Below, piece by piece: positions 26,067-34,056 of a stretch of DNA of 64,000 nt. The translations under genes were made by a program, and so were the position numbers. The DNA is from Flavobacterium sangjuense. GTDB taxonomy: Bacteria > Bacteroidota > Bacteroidia > Flavobacteriales > Flavobacteriaceae. The notes beneath the pieces were generated by a model. The model saw only the letters and a list, made by a program, of their open reading frames with translations, was not told where the DNA came from and searched no databases. The DNA lies in contig NZ_CP038810.1 in assembly GCF_004797125.1 (NCBI RefSeq), positions 3,066,339 through 3,130,338 on the forward strand. The letters are read 5' to 3'. How positions within the stretch are numbered: the first letter of the stretch is position 1; each line of letters begins with the position of its first letter.

Positions 26067-28529
26067 ATGAAGTTTAAAATTTTACTACTTAGCTTATTAA
26101 GTACCATTTCTTTTCTGCAAGCCCAAAATTCAAATCAAGGAGCATTTGCATTGGGAAGCATATCCGGAAAAGTAATCGACAAGAGTTCAAGTCAACCGAT
26201 TCCTTACGTTAATGTTAGTGTTAAATTGGATGGAAAAGTTGTCACCGGTGGAATTACACAAGACAATGGAAGCTTTTCAATAAAGAACCTTGAACTAAAA
26301 CAATATGTTGTCGAGTTCCAGTTTATGGGTTACAAAACACAAACAGTCTCTGTAAATTTAAATGACGCTACCAAAAATGTCAATCTAAATACTATTTCAC
26401 TCGAAGAGGAAGCTGTTCAACTGGAAGGTGTTGAGATTGTTAGTGAACGTTCCACTGTTGTTCAAAAAATAGACCGAAAAGTAATCAATATTGGAAAAGA
26501 TTTGATTGCTTCTGGAAATACCGCATCTGAAATCATGAATAATATTCCAACTGTTAGTGTCGATCCACAAACAAAGGAACTTAGCTTAAGAGGAAACTCT
26601 AATGTAAGAGTCTTGATTGACGGGAAACCATCGAACATTGATTCAGCACAATTGTTACAACAAATTCCGTCATCTTCTATCAAACAAATCGAATTGATTA
26701 CTAATCCTTCAGCCAAGTACAATCCGGAAGGAATGAGCGGAATTATCAATATCATTTTGCATAAAAACTCACAGCAAGGCTTTAACGGAAGTATCAACTC
26801 AGGTGTAACTTTCGGAGTTACGCCAAAAGTAAATTCGGCTTTAAACCTTAACTACAAAGTTGGGAAAGTGAATTTCTATACTAATTACGGCTTCAATCAC
26901 GGTAAAAATGAAAACCATGGTTATATTGATAGTTTCAGACCAACATTAGAAAATCATCAGGATTTTGGAGGTTCTAATCTGAACACTTCACACCTAATTA
27001 AATTAGGAATGGATTATTACATCAATGAAAAAAACACCATTTCCTTTTATACCAGCCAAAACATTGTAAATGGTGGCGGTATTGGTTTTACCAATGTTAA
27101 TTACAGTGATTTGCTGTTGAGAGATTCCAGACAAACTTCTGATTCAGAAACTGATAACCATACCCAAACTTATGATTTGGCGTATAAGCATGATTTCACC
27201 AAAAAAGGGGAAACCTTAGATTTTCAGGCCAATTTTTCGAATACAGACAGCCCGGAAAACAGCGATTATGAATACACGCAAACCAATCCAACTTCAACAA
27301 GATTCACCAATAACGATATTGCACGTGATACGGATTACTTACAAATCAACGTGGATTATGTAAATCCGTTGTCTGAATCCGTTAAATTGGAAATTGGTGC
27401 TGAAACGCGTCTTCAAAAAATCACTAACGATTTTGTTGAAACCGTAAGCGAGCCATCACTATCATACAACAGACTTGGACATTCAAATTTCGAATTCACC
27501 AGAAATATCCATTCGTTTTATACAAACATTGGAAAGCAATGGAAAAAATGGAGCGTTCAGGCCGGAGTAAGATTAGAGCAATATGAAATTGATGGTGATT
27601 TTTCCAATGTTGTAACCTCATCTAATCCAACTGAAAACATCAATGATCAAAGTACTATAAAAGACGATATCTTCTCAATTTACCCATCATTGTTTTTCAA
27701 TTACAAAGCAAGTGACAAAGACTCTTTTAATTTTAACTTTTCAAGACGTGTTGACCGCCCAAGCATTGGCCAAATTAGCCCAATAAGAGAATGGACAACA
27801 CCATTAGTAGAATCAAGAGGAAATCCTTCATTAGAACCACAATTCACCAATTCATTTGAAACAAATTACACCAGAACAACCAAAATAGGTTCAATCACTG
27901 CAGGTGTATTCTTCAGACAAATCAATGATGAAATCAGTAGAGTCATTTACAAAAACCCGGATAATAACAATCAGGACATTATCTCATATGACAATTTTGA
28001 CGACAACCATGCTATAGGTGCGGAAGTCTCTGCGAATTTAAAATTGACCAAATGGTGGTCTGTAAATGCCAGCTCTGATGCTTACTTTAAAACGGTTCGA
28101 GGAACTGTCCAAAATGCTAACTCGGGTTTACAAGAAAGAGCCGAAGCAGATGTAGTTATTTTTAATGCCAGAATGAACAATAACTTTGTAGCAACAAAAA
28201 AATTGAGATTCAATTTATTTGGTATGTACAGAGGAAAAGATTTAGGCTTACAATTCGAAAGAAAACCAATGTACAAAATGGATATTGGTTCAACTTATAC
28301 CATCCTAAAAGGAAAAGGAAGCATTACGGCCAGACTAAATGATGTTTTTCAAACCATGCACTTCGGATTTGACGGAAGCATTCCTTATCGTCAGGCCGGA
28401 GCATTTTACTGGGAAAGTAGAACTTTCTACTTAGGATTCAATTATATGTTTGGTGGTGGAAAAAACAGCGCAATGCAACGCAAGCAAAGAGATCAAAATG
28501 AAACACAAAGTGGTGGAGGCCTTTTATAA
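26067..28529 (+). CDS. outer membrane beta-barrel receptor-like protein
   Basis: The 820-residue protein has a signal peptide, a carboxypeptidase-regulatory-like domain (about 32-110: SGKVIDKSSSQPIPYVNVSV), a TonB plug domain (about 140-235: IGKDLIASGNTASEIMNNIP, LRGNSNVRVLIDGKP, NPSAKYNPEGMSGIINIIL) and a long barrel. It matches the outer membrane beta-barrel family (OMP_b-brl_3) of TonB-linked proteins. The C-terminus is Gln/Gly-rich and does not end in the usual aromatic residue, which is common in this subgroup. The substrate is unknown. It is bounded by terminators on both sides, so it is a single-gene unit. Confidence 0.88.
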   Translation: MKFKILLLSLLSTISFLQAQNSNQGAFALGSISGKVIDKSSSQPIPYVNVSVKLDGKVVTGGITQDNGSFSIKNLELKQYVVEFQFMGYKTQTVSVNLNDATKNVNLNTISLEEEAVQLEGVEIVSERSTVVQKIDRKVINIGKDLIASGNTASEIMNNIPTVSVDPQTKELSLRGNSNVRVLIDGKPSNIDSAQLLQQIPSSSIKQIELITNPSAKYNPEGMSGIINIILHKNSQQGFNGSINSGVTFGVTPKVNSALNLNYKVGKVNFYTNYGFNHGKNENHGYIDSFRPTLENHQDFGGSNLNTSHLIKLGMDYYINEKNTISFYTSQNIVNGGGIGFTNVNYSDLLLRDSRQTSDSETDNHTQTYDLAYKHDFTKKGETLDFQANFSNTDSPENSDYEYTQTNPTSTRFTNNDIARDTDYLQINVDYVNPLSESVKLEIGAETRLQKITNDFVETVSEPSLSYNRLGHSNFEFTRNIHSFYTNIGKQWKKWSVQAGVRLEQYEIDGDFSNVVTSSNPTENINDQSTIKDDIFSIYPSLFFNYKASDKDSFNFNFSRRVDRPSIGQISPIREWTTPLVESRGNPSLEPQFTNSFETNYTRTTKIGSITAGVFFRQINDEISRVIYKNPDNNNQDIISYDNFDDNHAIGAEVSANLKLTKWWSVNASSDAYFKTVRGTVQNANSGLQERAEADVVIFNARMNNNFVATKKLRFNLFGMYRGKDLGLQFERKPMYKMDIGSTYTILKGKGSITARLNDVFQTMHFGFDGSIPYRQAGAFYWESRTFYLGFNYMFGGGKNSAMQRKQRDQNETQSGGGLL

Positions 28530-28560
28530 TCATCACAAATTATTTGAATAGTTATTAATG

Positions 28561-28592
28561 AAAAAGCCATCCGTGAAAAGATGGCTTTTTTT
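28561..28592 (+). terminator. intrinsic terminator after the barrel protein gene
   Basis: AAAGCCATC and GATGGCTTT form the stem, followed by T7. Confidence 0.85.
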
Positions 28593-28601
28593 ATTTTTAT
28601 G

Positions 28602-28722
28602 TTTTAGGAGCACAGTATCTCGCTATTTAAGGACACTTTCTCCCGCTGTCCGCTCTATCTGTCATTGCGAGCTTGCGAGGCAATCTCACAATAACAGGAT
28701 GCCGCTCCCATCGGGGCTAAAG
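28602..28722 (-). repeat. dispersed repeat element, copy 1 (long form)
   Basis: Read on the minus strand, the element begins TTAGCCCCGATGG and ends GTGCTCCTAAAA. Its right part contains GCGGACAGCGGGA. Copy 2 at 40040-40121 has the same ends and the same GAACAGCGGGA block. Between the ends lies an imperfect palindrome with ATTGCCTCGCAAGCTCGCAAT, which resembles another short repeat (TGTCATTGCGAG...) common in Bacteroidota genomes. The element stops 6 bp from the stop codon of the KAS III gene and is GC-richer than its surroundings. Confidence 0.7.
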
Positions 28723-28727
28723 ACAGC

Positions 28728-29732
28728 CTACCACTTTATTATAGCACTTGCCCAGGTAAATCCACTACCAAAAGCAGCTAGGACAACCGTATCACCTTTC
28801 TTTATTTTTCCTTGTTCCCATGCTTCGGTTAAAGCAATCGGAATAGAAGCTGCTGTCGTATTTCCGTATTTTTGAATGTTATTGAAAACCTTGTCATCAC
28901 TCAAACCAAATTTCTTTTGGATAAATTGTGAAATTCTCAAATTTGCCTGATGCGGAATCAACATATCAATATCAGACACGGCTAAATTATTAGCCTGCAA
29001 TCCTTCGTTAATCACTTCACTAAAACGAACCACTGCATTTTTGAAAACAAATTGTCCGTTCATATAAGGAAAATAACTCTCATCTTCCGGATTGTTATCT
29101 GCCAAAATATCAGTAACCCATCTTCCTCCCATTCCCGGAGCTAAAACCGCCAATTCCTTAGCATGCTCTCCTTCTGAATGCAAATGTGTGGAAAGAATTC
29201 CGCTATCATCATCGCTTCTGCTCAAAACCGCAGCTCCTGCTCCATCTCCAAAAATCACCGAAACAGCTCTACCGCGATCAGTCATATCCAATCCTAGTGA
29301 CTGCACTTCGGAAGCAACTACCAAAATGTTTTTATACATTCCGGTTTTGATAAATTGATCCGCAACAGAAAGTGCGTATACAAAACCCGAACATTGATTC
29401 CGAATATCCAAAGCGCCAATGGTTTTCAAGCCTAATTCCTTTTGCAAAGCAACGCCCGGACCGGGAAAATAATAATCGGGAGAAATGGTGGCAAAAACGA
29501 TAAAGTCTATATCGTCATAGGATATTTTGGAACGCTCAATAGCAATTTTCGATGCTTTTACACCCATTGAGGTTGTCGTATCCTGACCACGAACTATGTG
29601 CCTTCTTTCCTGAATTCCGGTTCTTTCCTGAATCCATTCATCATTCGTATCCATTATTTTAGATAAATCATCATTGGTAACTACATTATCGGGAACATAA
29701 AATCCTAAACCTGATATTTTGGAATGAAACAT
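28728..29732 (-). CDS. 3-oxoacyl-ACP synthase III family protein
   Basis: This beta-ketoacyl-ACP synthase III (334 residues) is the condensing enzyme type that joins an acyl-CoA to malonyl-ACP. The N-terminus ISGLGFYVPDNVVTN and TNDEWIQERTGI are FabH signatures. The active-site Cys is in IRNQCSGF (near 113), His is in IPHQANLRI (near 250) and Asn is in YGNTTAASIPIAL (near 280). This forms the full Cys-His-Asn triad. It may be the housekeeping fabH or a paralogue making odd or branched acyl chains. No plsX, fabD or rpmF gene adjoins it; an ABC ATPase gene lies 46 bp upstream. Confidence 0.9.
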   Translation of the reverse strand: MFHSKISGLGFYVPDNVVTNDDLSKIMDTNDEWIQERTGIQERRHIVRGQDTTTSMGVKASKIAIERSKISYDDIDFIVFATISPDYYFPGPGVALQKELGLKTIGALDIRNQCSGFVYALSVADQFIKTGMYKNILVVASEVQSLGLDMTDRGRAVSVIFGDGAGAAVLSRSDDDSGILSTHLHSEGEHAKELAVLAPGMGGRWVTDILADNNPEDESYFPYMNGQFVFKNAVVRFSEVINEGLQANNLAVSDIDMLIPHQANLRISQFIQKKFGLSDDKVFNNIQKYGNTTAASIPIALTEAWEQGKIKKGDTVVLAAFGSGFTWASAIIKW

Positions 29733-29778
29733 AATTTCTATTTAATTGTTAAAAAACACCATGCTAAATTAAACATTT

Positions 29779-30702
29779 TTAAGGCTTCTTTTTCAAGTAA
29801 ATTTCACTGCCTATTGAAACCTCAACCTCACTTTCAAAAAAAATAGTTTTATTGTTATGAATAGCTTCAACCAGGCAATGATTTCCTAAAAAATAAGATT
29901 TTACAACTTCAGCTTTTAAATCTGATTTTTCTACTATCATCAATTGACTTGGATAAATAAGCTCAGTTTTTCCATCAATTTCAATTTCATTTACATCGCC
30001 AAAAAGTGATGCTATGTATTTGTTTTTTGGATTGTCATAAATGCTTTTTGGATTTCCTTCTTCGATGCTTTTTCCATCTCTCAGAACCAAAACGTCAGCT
30101 GCAAAAGAAAGCACATCTGAACTGTCATGCGTAGCAAAAATAGTGGTGATTTGTTTCTCTTTTAAATACCCAAAGAGTTTTCGGCGTAGGCTGTTTTTTC
30201 TGAAATTATCGATATGACTAAAAGGTTCATCCAATAATAAAACCTCGGGCTCAAGTGCCAAAACTCTTGCTAATGCTACGCGCTGCATTTGTCCACCACT
30301 TAAATTTTTTGCTTTTATATTGGCATAATCCGTCATTTCGACGATTTCTAATAGTTCGGCAATGCGCTCTTTTTTTTGTTCCGGATAAAAGTTCGAAAGG
30401 TATTTTCCAACATTTTCGGCTACGGTAATAAATGGCATCAAATCAAAATCCTGTGCCAGATATTTCATGAAATCCATTCCCGGAATAAGATTGTATTTTG
30501 GGCCTAAAACTTCGACATCATTCCAAAATAATTGCCCATCATCTAAGTCATACAATCCATAAATAAGCTTAAGCAAAGTGCTCTTCCCGCAACCACTTTC
30601 TCCAATAATTGCTAGATTCTTTCCTTTTTCTAGTTCAAAAGAAATGGAGTTGATGGTTGGCTTTTCCTGATAAGAAAATGAAATGTTTCTGACTTTTAGC
30701 AT
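29779..30702 (-). CDS. ABC transporter ATP-binding protein
   Basis: The 307-residue ATPase shows Walker A GESGCGKST (near 33-41), a Q-loop (YLAQDFDLMPF), the signature LSGGQMQR, Walker B VLLLDEPFSHID and the H-loop ATHDSSD. The roughly 80-residue C-terminal extension (ELIYPSQLMIV, KSYFLGNHCLVEA) resembles the TOBE-like regulatory domain of importers for iron, sulphate or polyamines. No permease or binding protein gene adjoins it, so its partner is elsewhere. The KAS III gene follows 46 bp later on the same strand. Confidence 0.88.
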   Translation of the reverse strand: MLKVRNISFSYQEKPTINSISFELEKGKNLAIIGESGCGKSTLLKLIYGLYDLDDGQLFWNDVEVLGPKYNLIPGMDFMKYLAQDFDLMPFITVAENVGKYLSNFYPEQKKERIAELLEIVEMTDYANIKAKNLSGGQMQRVALARVLALEPEVLLLDEPFSHIDNFRKNSLRRKLFGYLKEKQITTIFATHDSSDVLSFAADVLVLRDGKSIEEGNPKSIYDNPKNKYIASLFGDVNEIEIDGKTELIYPSQLMIVEKSDLKAEVVKSYFLGNHCLVEAIHNNKTIFFESEVEVSIGSEIYLKKKP

Positions 30703-30842
30703 AGCTTAGCTTAATTTACAAAATTGAGCAATCTAAAATGAAATTAAAAATATATTTGAGAAACTATTTATAACTATAACGTTGTAGGTCTATAACTAAC
30801 AGATTTTGAGCTATGTTTTTTAGGAATTTGTGAAATTAGGCA

Positions 30843-30850
30843 TACATTTG
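30843..30850 (+). promoter_or_regulatory. possible -7 element
   Basis: TACATTTG fits TANNTTTG and lies 21 bp before the start of the C1q-like gene. No TTG is found at the usual distance. Confidence 0.35.
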
Positions 30851-30871
30851 CCTTGAATATCCGGACGATTT

Positions 30872-32638
30872 ATGAAATTGAAAATCTACATAACTATACT
30901 TTTACTTTTAGCAATAAATGCTTCTTATGCACAAGTTGGCATTGGAACCACTTCTCCTAATGCATCATCTATGCTGGACATTACCTCAACCAATAGTGGT
31001 CTGCTAATTCCCAGAGTTTCTTTAGTCAGCACAAGTGATGTAACAACAATCGCTTCTCCAATAACTTCATTGTTAGTTTACAATTCTGGTTTTGCTCCAA
31101 ATGGTTATTATTACTGGAATGGTTCGCTTTGGGTTCAATTAGCTGTTGGCTCCAATGCAGATTGGTCACTAACCGGAAACACAGGAACAAGCAGTGCTAC
31201 AAATTTCTTAGGAACAACGGATAATGTGGATATTGTTTTTAAAAGGTTTAACATAAGGGCTGGTTATATTGGAGACCCAACGTATAATCTTTCTACGTTT
31301 GATTCCAATAACGGGAATACCTCTTTTGGTGGTAATTCACTCGTCAATCCTACAGTAAATGTCGGTTCACAAACTGGTGTGCGTAATACAGCTTTTGGTG
31401 TAAATGTTATGCCAGGGCTTACAACTGGCCAGCGAAACTCGGGAGTTGGCGATTTTGCCTTATTCTCAACCACTACAGGGAATGAAAATACCGCTGTAGG
31501 AGTTGGTGCATTATTTTCAAATACCATTTCGAGCGGGCAAACTGCTTTCGGGAGGAATGCATTGACTTCTTTTAATGGCCCCAATACAGCTAATATTGGT
31601 AATACTGCGGTTGGTTTTTCTGCTCTTAGGAATACCGTTAGCGGAATATCGAATACTGCTATTGGTTATGAAGCGTTACGGAATACAACGGGTAGCGGAA
31701 ATGTAGGTGTAGGATTCCAGGCGGGAAGATTGGAAACAGGAAGCAACAAACTTTATATAGAAAACACCAATGCCGATGCGAATAACGCATTAATTTATGG
31801 TGAGTTTGATAACAATATTGTGAGGGTAAATGGAACTTTACAAATAAGTAATCCGGCTTCTGCTCCGGGATATTCACTCCCAATCGTAAGAGGAACGAGC
31901 GGTTATGTTTTACAGACTAATGGTGCAGGAGCAACTTCTTGGGCAGACCCAACAACTTTATCTATTACTGAAACCGACCCACAGGTTTCATCGGTAACAA
32001 CAAACGTTGTCCCAAAATGGAACGGAACTACTTTAGTTGATGGTGTGATGACTGACGACGGAACTAATGTTGGCGTTGGAGTTACTCCAAGCACAGGGAA
32101 TAAACTGGAGGTAAACGGAAAAACAAAAACCACCAATTTTCAAATGACAACCGGAGCTGCAACCAACTATATTTTACAAAGTGATGCCGCAGGAAATGCT
32201 TCCTGGGCAATACCAAACAATACACTTTCGGTTGTTCGTACCACAATGAGTGGCGCTATTGACCAGGCGCTAACAACTGGTGGTTGGCAAAAAGTAACTT
32301 TTAACAATGTTGTTTTTGATACAAATGCGGAATTTAATACCGGCACTAATCGATTTGTTGCAGCTAAAGCAGGGTACTATGAAGTGAATGCAGGATTTCA
32401 TATTAAAACAAATACCAGCACTAACCTCTTTTCAATTGGAGTTCGTGTCAATAATGGTTTGTATCAGGAAACCGGAGGTAATCATACCGGAAGCGGGATT
32501 GCCTCAAGAAATATAAATTGTATTGTAAACTTAGCCGTTGGTGATTATGTAGAAATTTTTGTTGAAAACACCTTATCAGGTGCATTAATCGATGGCTATT
32601 CAGGGAAAACATTTTTTGAAGTAAAACAAATAAAATAA
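30872..32638 (+). CDS. secreted protein with YadA-head-like repeats and C1q-like C-terminus
   Basis: A signal peptide (to YAQ) is followed by VGIGTTSPNASSMLDITS, a start common to many flavobacterial surface proteins. The middle (about 170-300) has repeated NTAFG/NTAVG-x-x-AL units of the kind that make left-handed beta-roll heads in trimeric adhesins. The last about 135 residues (ALTTGGWQKVTFNNVVFDT, FVAAKAGYYEVNAGFH, GDYVEIFVEN, KTFFEVKQI) look like a C1q/TNF-type jelly roll, also usually trimeric. No type IX tail is visible. The total is 588 residues. A trimeric adhesin or fibre is inferred; the binding partner is unknown. Confidence 0.8.
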   Translation: MKLKIYITILLLLAINASYAQVGIGTTSPNASSMLDITSTNSGLLIPRVSLVSTSDVTTIASPITSLLVYNSGFAPNGYYYWNGSLWVQLAVGSNADWSLTGNTGTSSATNFLGTTDNVDIVFKRFNIRAGYIGDPTYNLSTFDSNNGNTSFGGNSLVNPTVNVGSQTGVRNTAFGVNVMPGLTTGQRNSGVGDFALFSTTTGNENTAVGVGALFSNTISSGQTAFGRNALTSFNGPNTANIGNTAVGFSALRNTVSGISNTAIGYEALRNTTGSGNVGVGFQAGRLETGSNKLYIENTNADANNALIYGEFDNNIVRVNGTLQISNPASAPGYSLPIVRGTSGYVLQTNGAGATSWADPTTLSITETDPQVSSVTTNVVPKWNGTTLVDGVMTDDGTNVGVGVTPSTGNKLEVNGKTKTTNFQMTTGAATNYILQSDAAGNASWAIPNNTLSVVRTTMSGAIDQALTTGGWQKVTFNNVVFDTNAEFNTGTNRFVAAKAGYYEVNAGFHIKTNTSTNLFSIGVRVNNGLYQETGGNHTGSGIASRNINCIVNLAVGDYVEIFVENTLSGALIDGYSGKTFFEVKQIK

Positions 32639-32675
32639 AAAAAAGCCGTCTCTTTCAAGACAGCTTTTCTTTTTA
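32637..32675. terminator. bidirectional terminator
   Basis: AAAAGCCGTCT and AGACAGCTTTT pair with one mismatch around a 6-base loop. A- and T-runs flank it on either side between convergent genes. Confidence 0.75.
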
Positions 32676-32688
32676 TAAACTTCAGAAA

Positions 32689-33384
32689 TTATTTTCCTGC
32701 TTCTTTTTGAGCATCCTGAACCATTTTTTCGTTGGCTGTGATAGCAAATTCAACACGACGGTTTTGACTTCTTCCTTCAGCAGTATCATTTGTTGCAATC
32801 GGATCAGCAATTCCTAAACCAGTTGTAGTGAAACGTGAAGAACTAATTCCTTTTCCAGCTAAATAACTTTTAACCGAAGCCGCTCTTTGTCCTGAAAGTG
32901 TTAGGTTATATTCAGGCGTTCCAGTGCTGTCAGTATAGCCATAAATTTGAATGTTGGTATCAGGATATTGATTAAAAACAGGAACCAATTTATCCAAATT
33001 AGCTTTAGCAGTTGTAGTCAAAGTTGATTTATTTGTATCAAAACGAACTGCATTCTCTCCCAATACTAATTTAATTCCTTCTCCTACTCTTTCTACTTGT
33101 GCACCAGGCAAAGCTGTTTCAATCTCTCGAGCTTGTTTATCCATTTTGTTACCAATTACACCACCGGCAACTCCACCAATTACACCACCAAGAACAGCAC
33201 CAAGTGCGCCATTTCCTCCTTTACCAATATTATTACCTAAAATCCCACCGATAACGGCTCCACCAGCAGCTCCAATTACGGCTCCACGTTGCGTTTTATT
33301 TGAGTTTTTTACAGCTTCACAACCTGTGAAGAAACTTCCTAAAAGGAAAAGACTTGCCAAAGCAACTATTTTTATATTTTTCAT
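32689..33384 (-). CDS. OmpA family lipoprotein
   Basis: The 231-residue protein has a lipoprotein signal (FFTGC-E, Cys22). A glycine-zipper region follows (GAVIGAAGGAVIGGILGNNIGKG, about 33-80; given as its family pattern), which may pack in a membrane. A C-terminal OmpA peptidoglycan-binding domain (about 105-215) has GYTDSTGTPEYN, LSGQRAASVKSYL and RSQNRRVEF. It probably ties the outer membrane to the cell wall. It is the second gene after a lipocalin-like lipoprotein gene, 13 bp apart. Confidence 0.93.
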   Translation of the reverse strand: MKNIKIVALASLFLLGSFFTGCEAVKNSNKTQRGAVIGAAGGAVIGGILGNNIGKGGNGALGAVLGGVIGGVAGGVIGNKMDKQAREIETALPGAQVERVGEGIKLVLGENAVRFDTNKSTLTTTAKANLDKLVPVFNQYPDTNIQIYGYTDSTGTPEYNLTLSGQRAASVKSYLAGKGISSSRFTTTGLGIADPIATNDTAEGRSQNRRVEFAITANEKMVQDAQKEAGK

Positions 33385-33397
33385 AATGATTTTATAT

Positions 33398-33868
33398 TTA
33401 ATTTCTATTGAATTGGTAAACTACAGCTGTTGCTGTTCCAACAACATCAATCTGGTCAATAAGCTGGAAGGAATTGTCTGTTATGTTGGCAACTTTTAAA
33501 ACATAACCATCTTTTACTTTTCTTGCTTTAGATTCATCTAAAATTTTCAGAATAAATTGCCCATCTTTATTGACAAACCAAGTAATTGGTGTACTGTAAG
33601 ATGTACATTTTGGGCTGTTAAGTGAGAAGTTTCCCTTGTTGTTGTTTGAAACAAATTTCCATTTACTTCCAACAAAACATTGTGAATCAGCCAACTCAAA
33701 GGAGTTCACTTTTATCATACTTGAATTAGGATAAGTAACAGAGGTAATAGTCCAGTTTCCTTTCATCGCAACCTGTGTTTTAGAATCCAATTTGGTTTCG
33801 GTAGCCGATTTTGATTTACAAGATAAAATCAAAACTGACAATACACTTATTAAAATAATTTTTTTCAT
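33398..33868 (-). CDS. lipocalin-family lipoprotein
   Basis: This protein (156 residues) has the lipoprotein signal LILSC-KSKS (Cys17) and a lipocalin-like beta domain starting KGNWTITSVTYP and ending VVYQFNRN. The pairing with a downstream OmpA lipoprotein is common in flavobacteria. The ligand is unknown. A -7-like TATATTTG on the minus strand at 33897-33904 is a candidate promoter, 29 bp upstream of the start. Confidence 0.85.
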   Translation of the reverse strand: MKKIILISVLSVLILSCKSKSATETKLDSKTQVAMKGNWTITSVTYPNSSMIKVNSFELADSQCFVGSKWKFVSNNNKGNFSLNSPKCTSYSTPITWFVNKDGQFILKILDESKARKVKDGYVLKVANITDNSFQLIDQIDVVGTATAVVYQFNRN

Positions 33869-33936
33869 TCTTATTAAAATTTATAATTAATTACTACAAA
33901 TATACGCCGATTTTTAATTTGGAATTTACATTATAC

Positions 33937-33972
33937 TGTAGAATTGTTACAGAATTATTGTAGAATTGTTAC
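33937..33972. repeat. two 14-bp direct repeats in the htpG upstream region
   Basis: TGTAGAATTGTTAC occurs at 33937-33950 and again, identical, at 33959-33972. The start-to-start distance is 22 bp, two helical turns, so two protein copies could bind the same face. The site lies 85-120 bp before htpG and 69-104 bp before the divergent lipocalin gene. Confidence 0.6.
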
Positions 33973-34056
33973 TACGTCAATTTGTCATAACTTGTACAAT
34001 TGGTATTAGTTTTGACTAGTCAGAATTCAAAATCGTTTAATCTAAAAAATATAAAT

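Noticed and set aside
28558..28875. A 105-codon plus-strand frame overlapping the end of the KAS III gene
   Set aside because: It runs through a terminator, the dispersed repeat and the antisense strand of a clear enzyme gene; its composition is not protein-like.
34000..34056. TTG extension of htpG by 19 codons
   Set aside because: The conserved Hsp90 N-terminus begins at ATG 34057, and the extension overlaps the probable promoter region.
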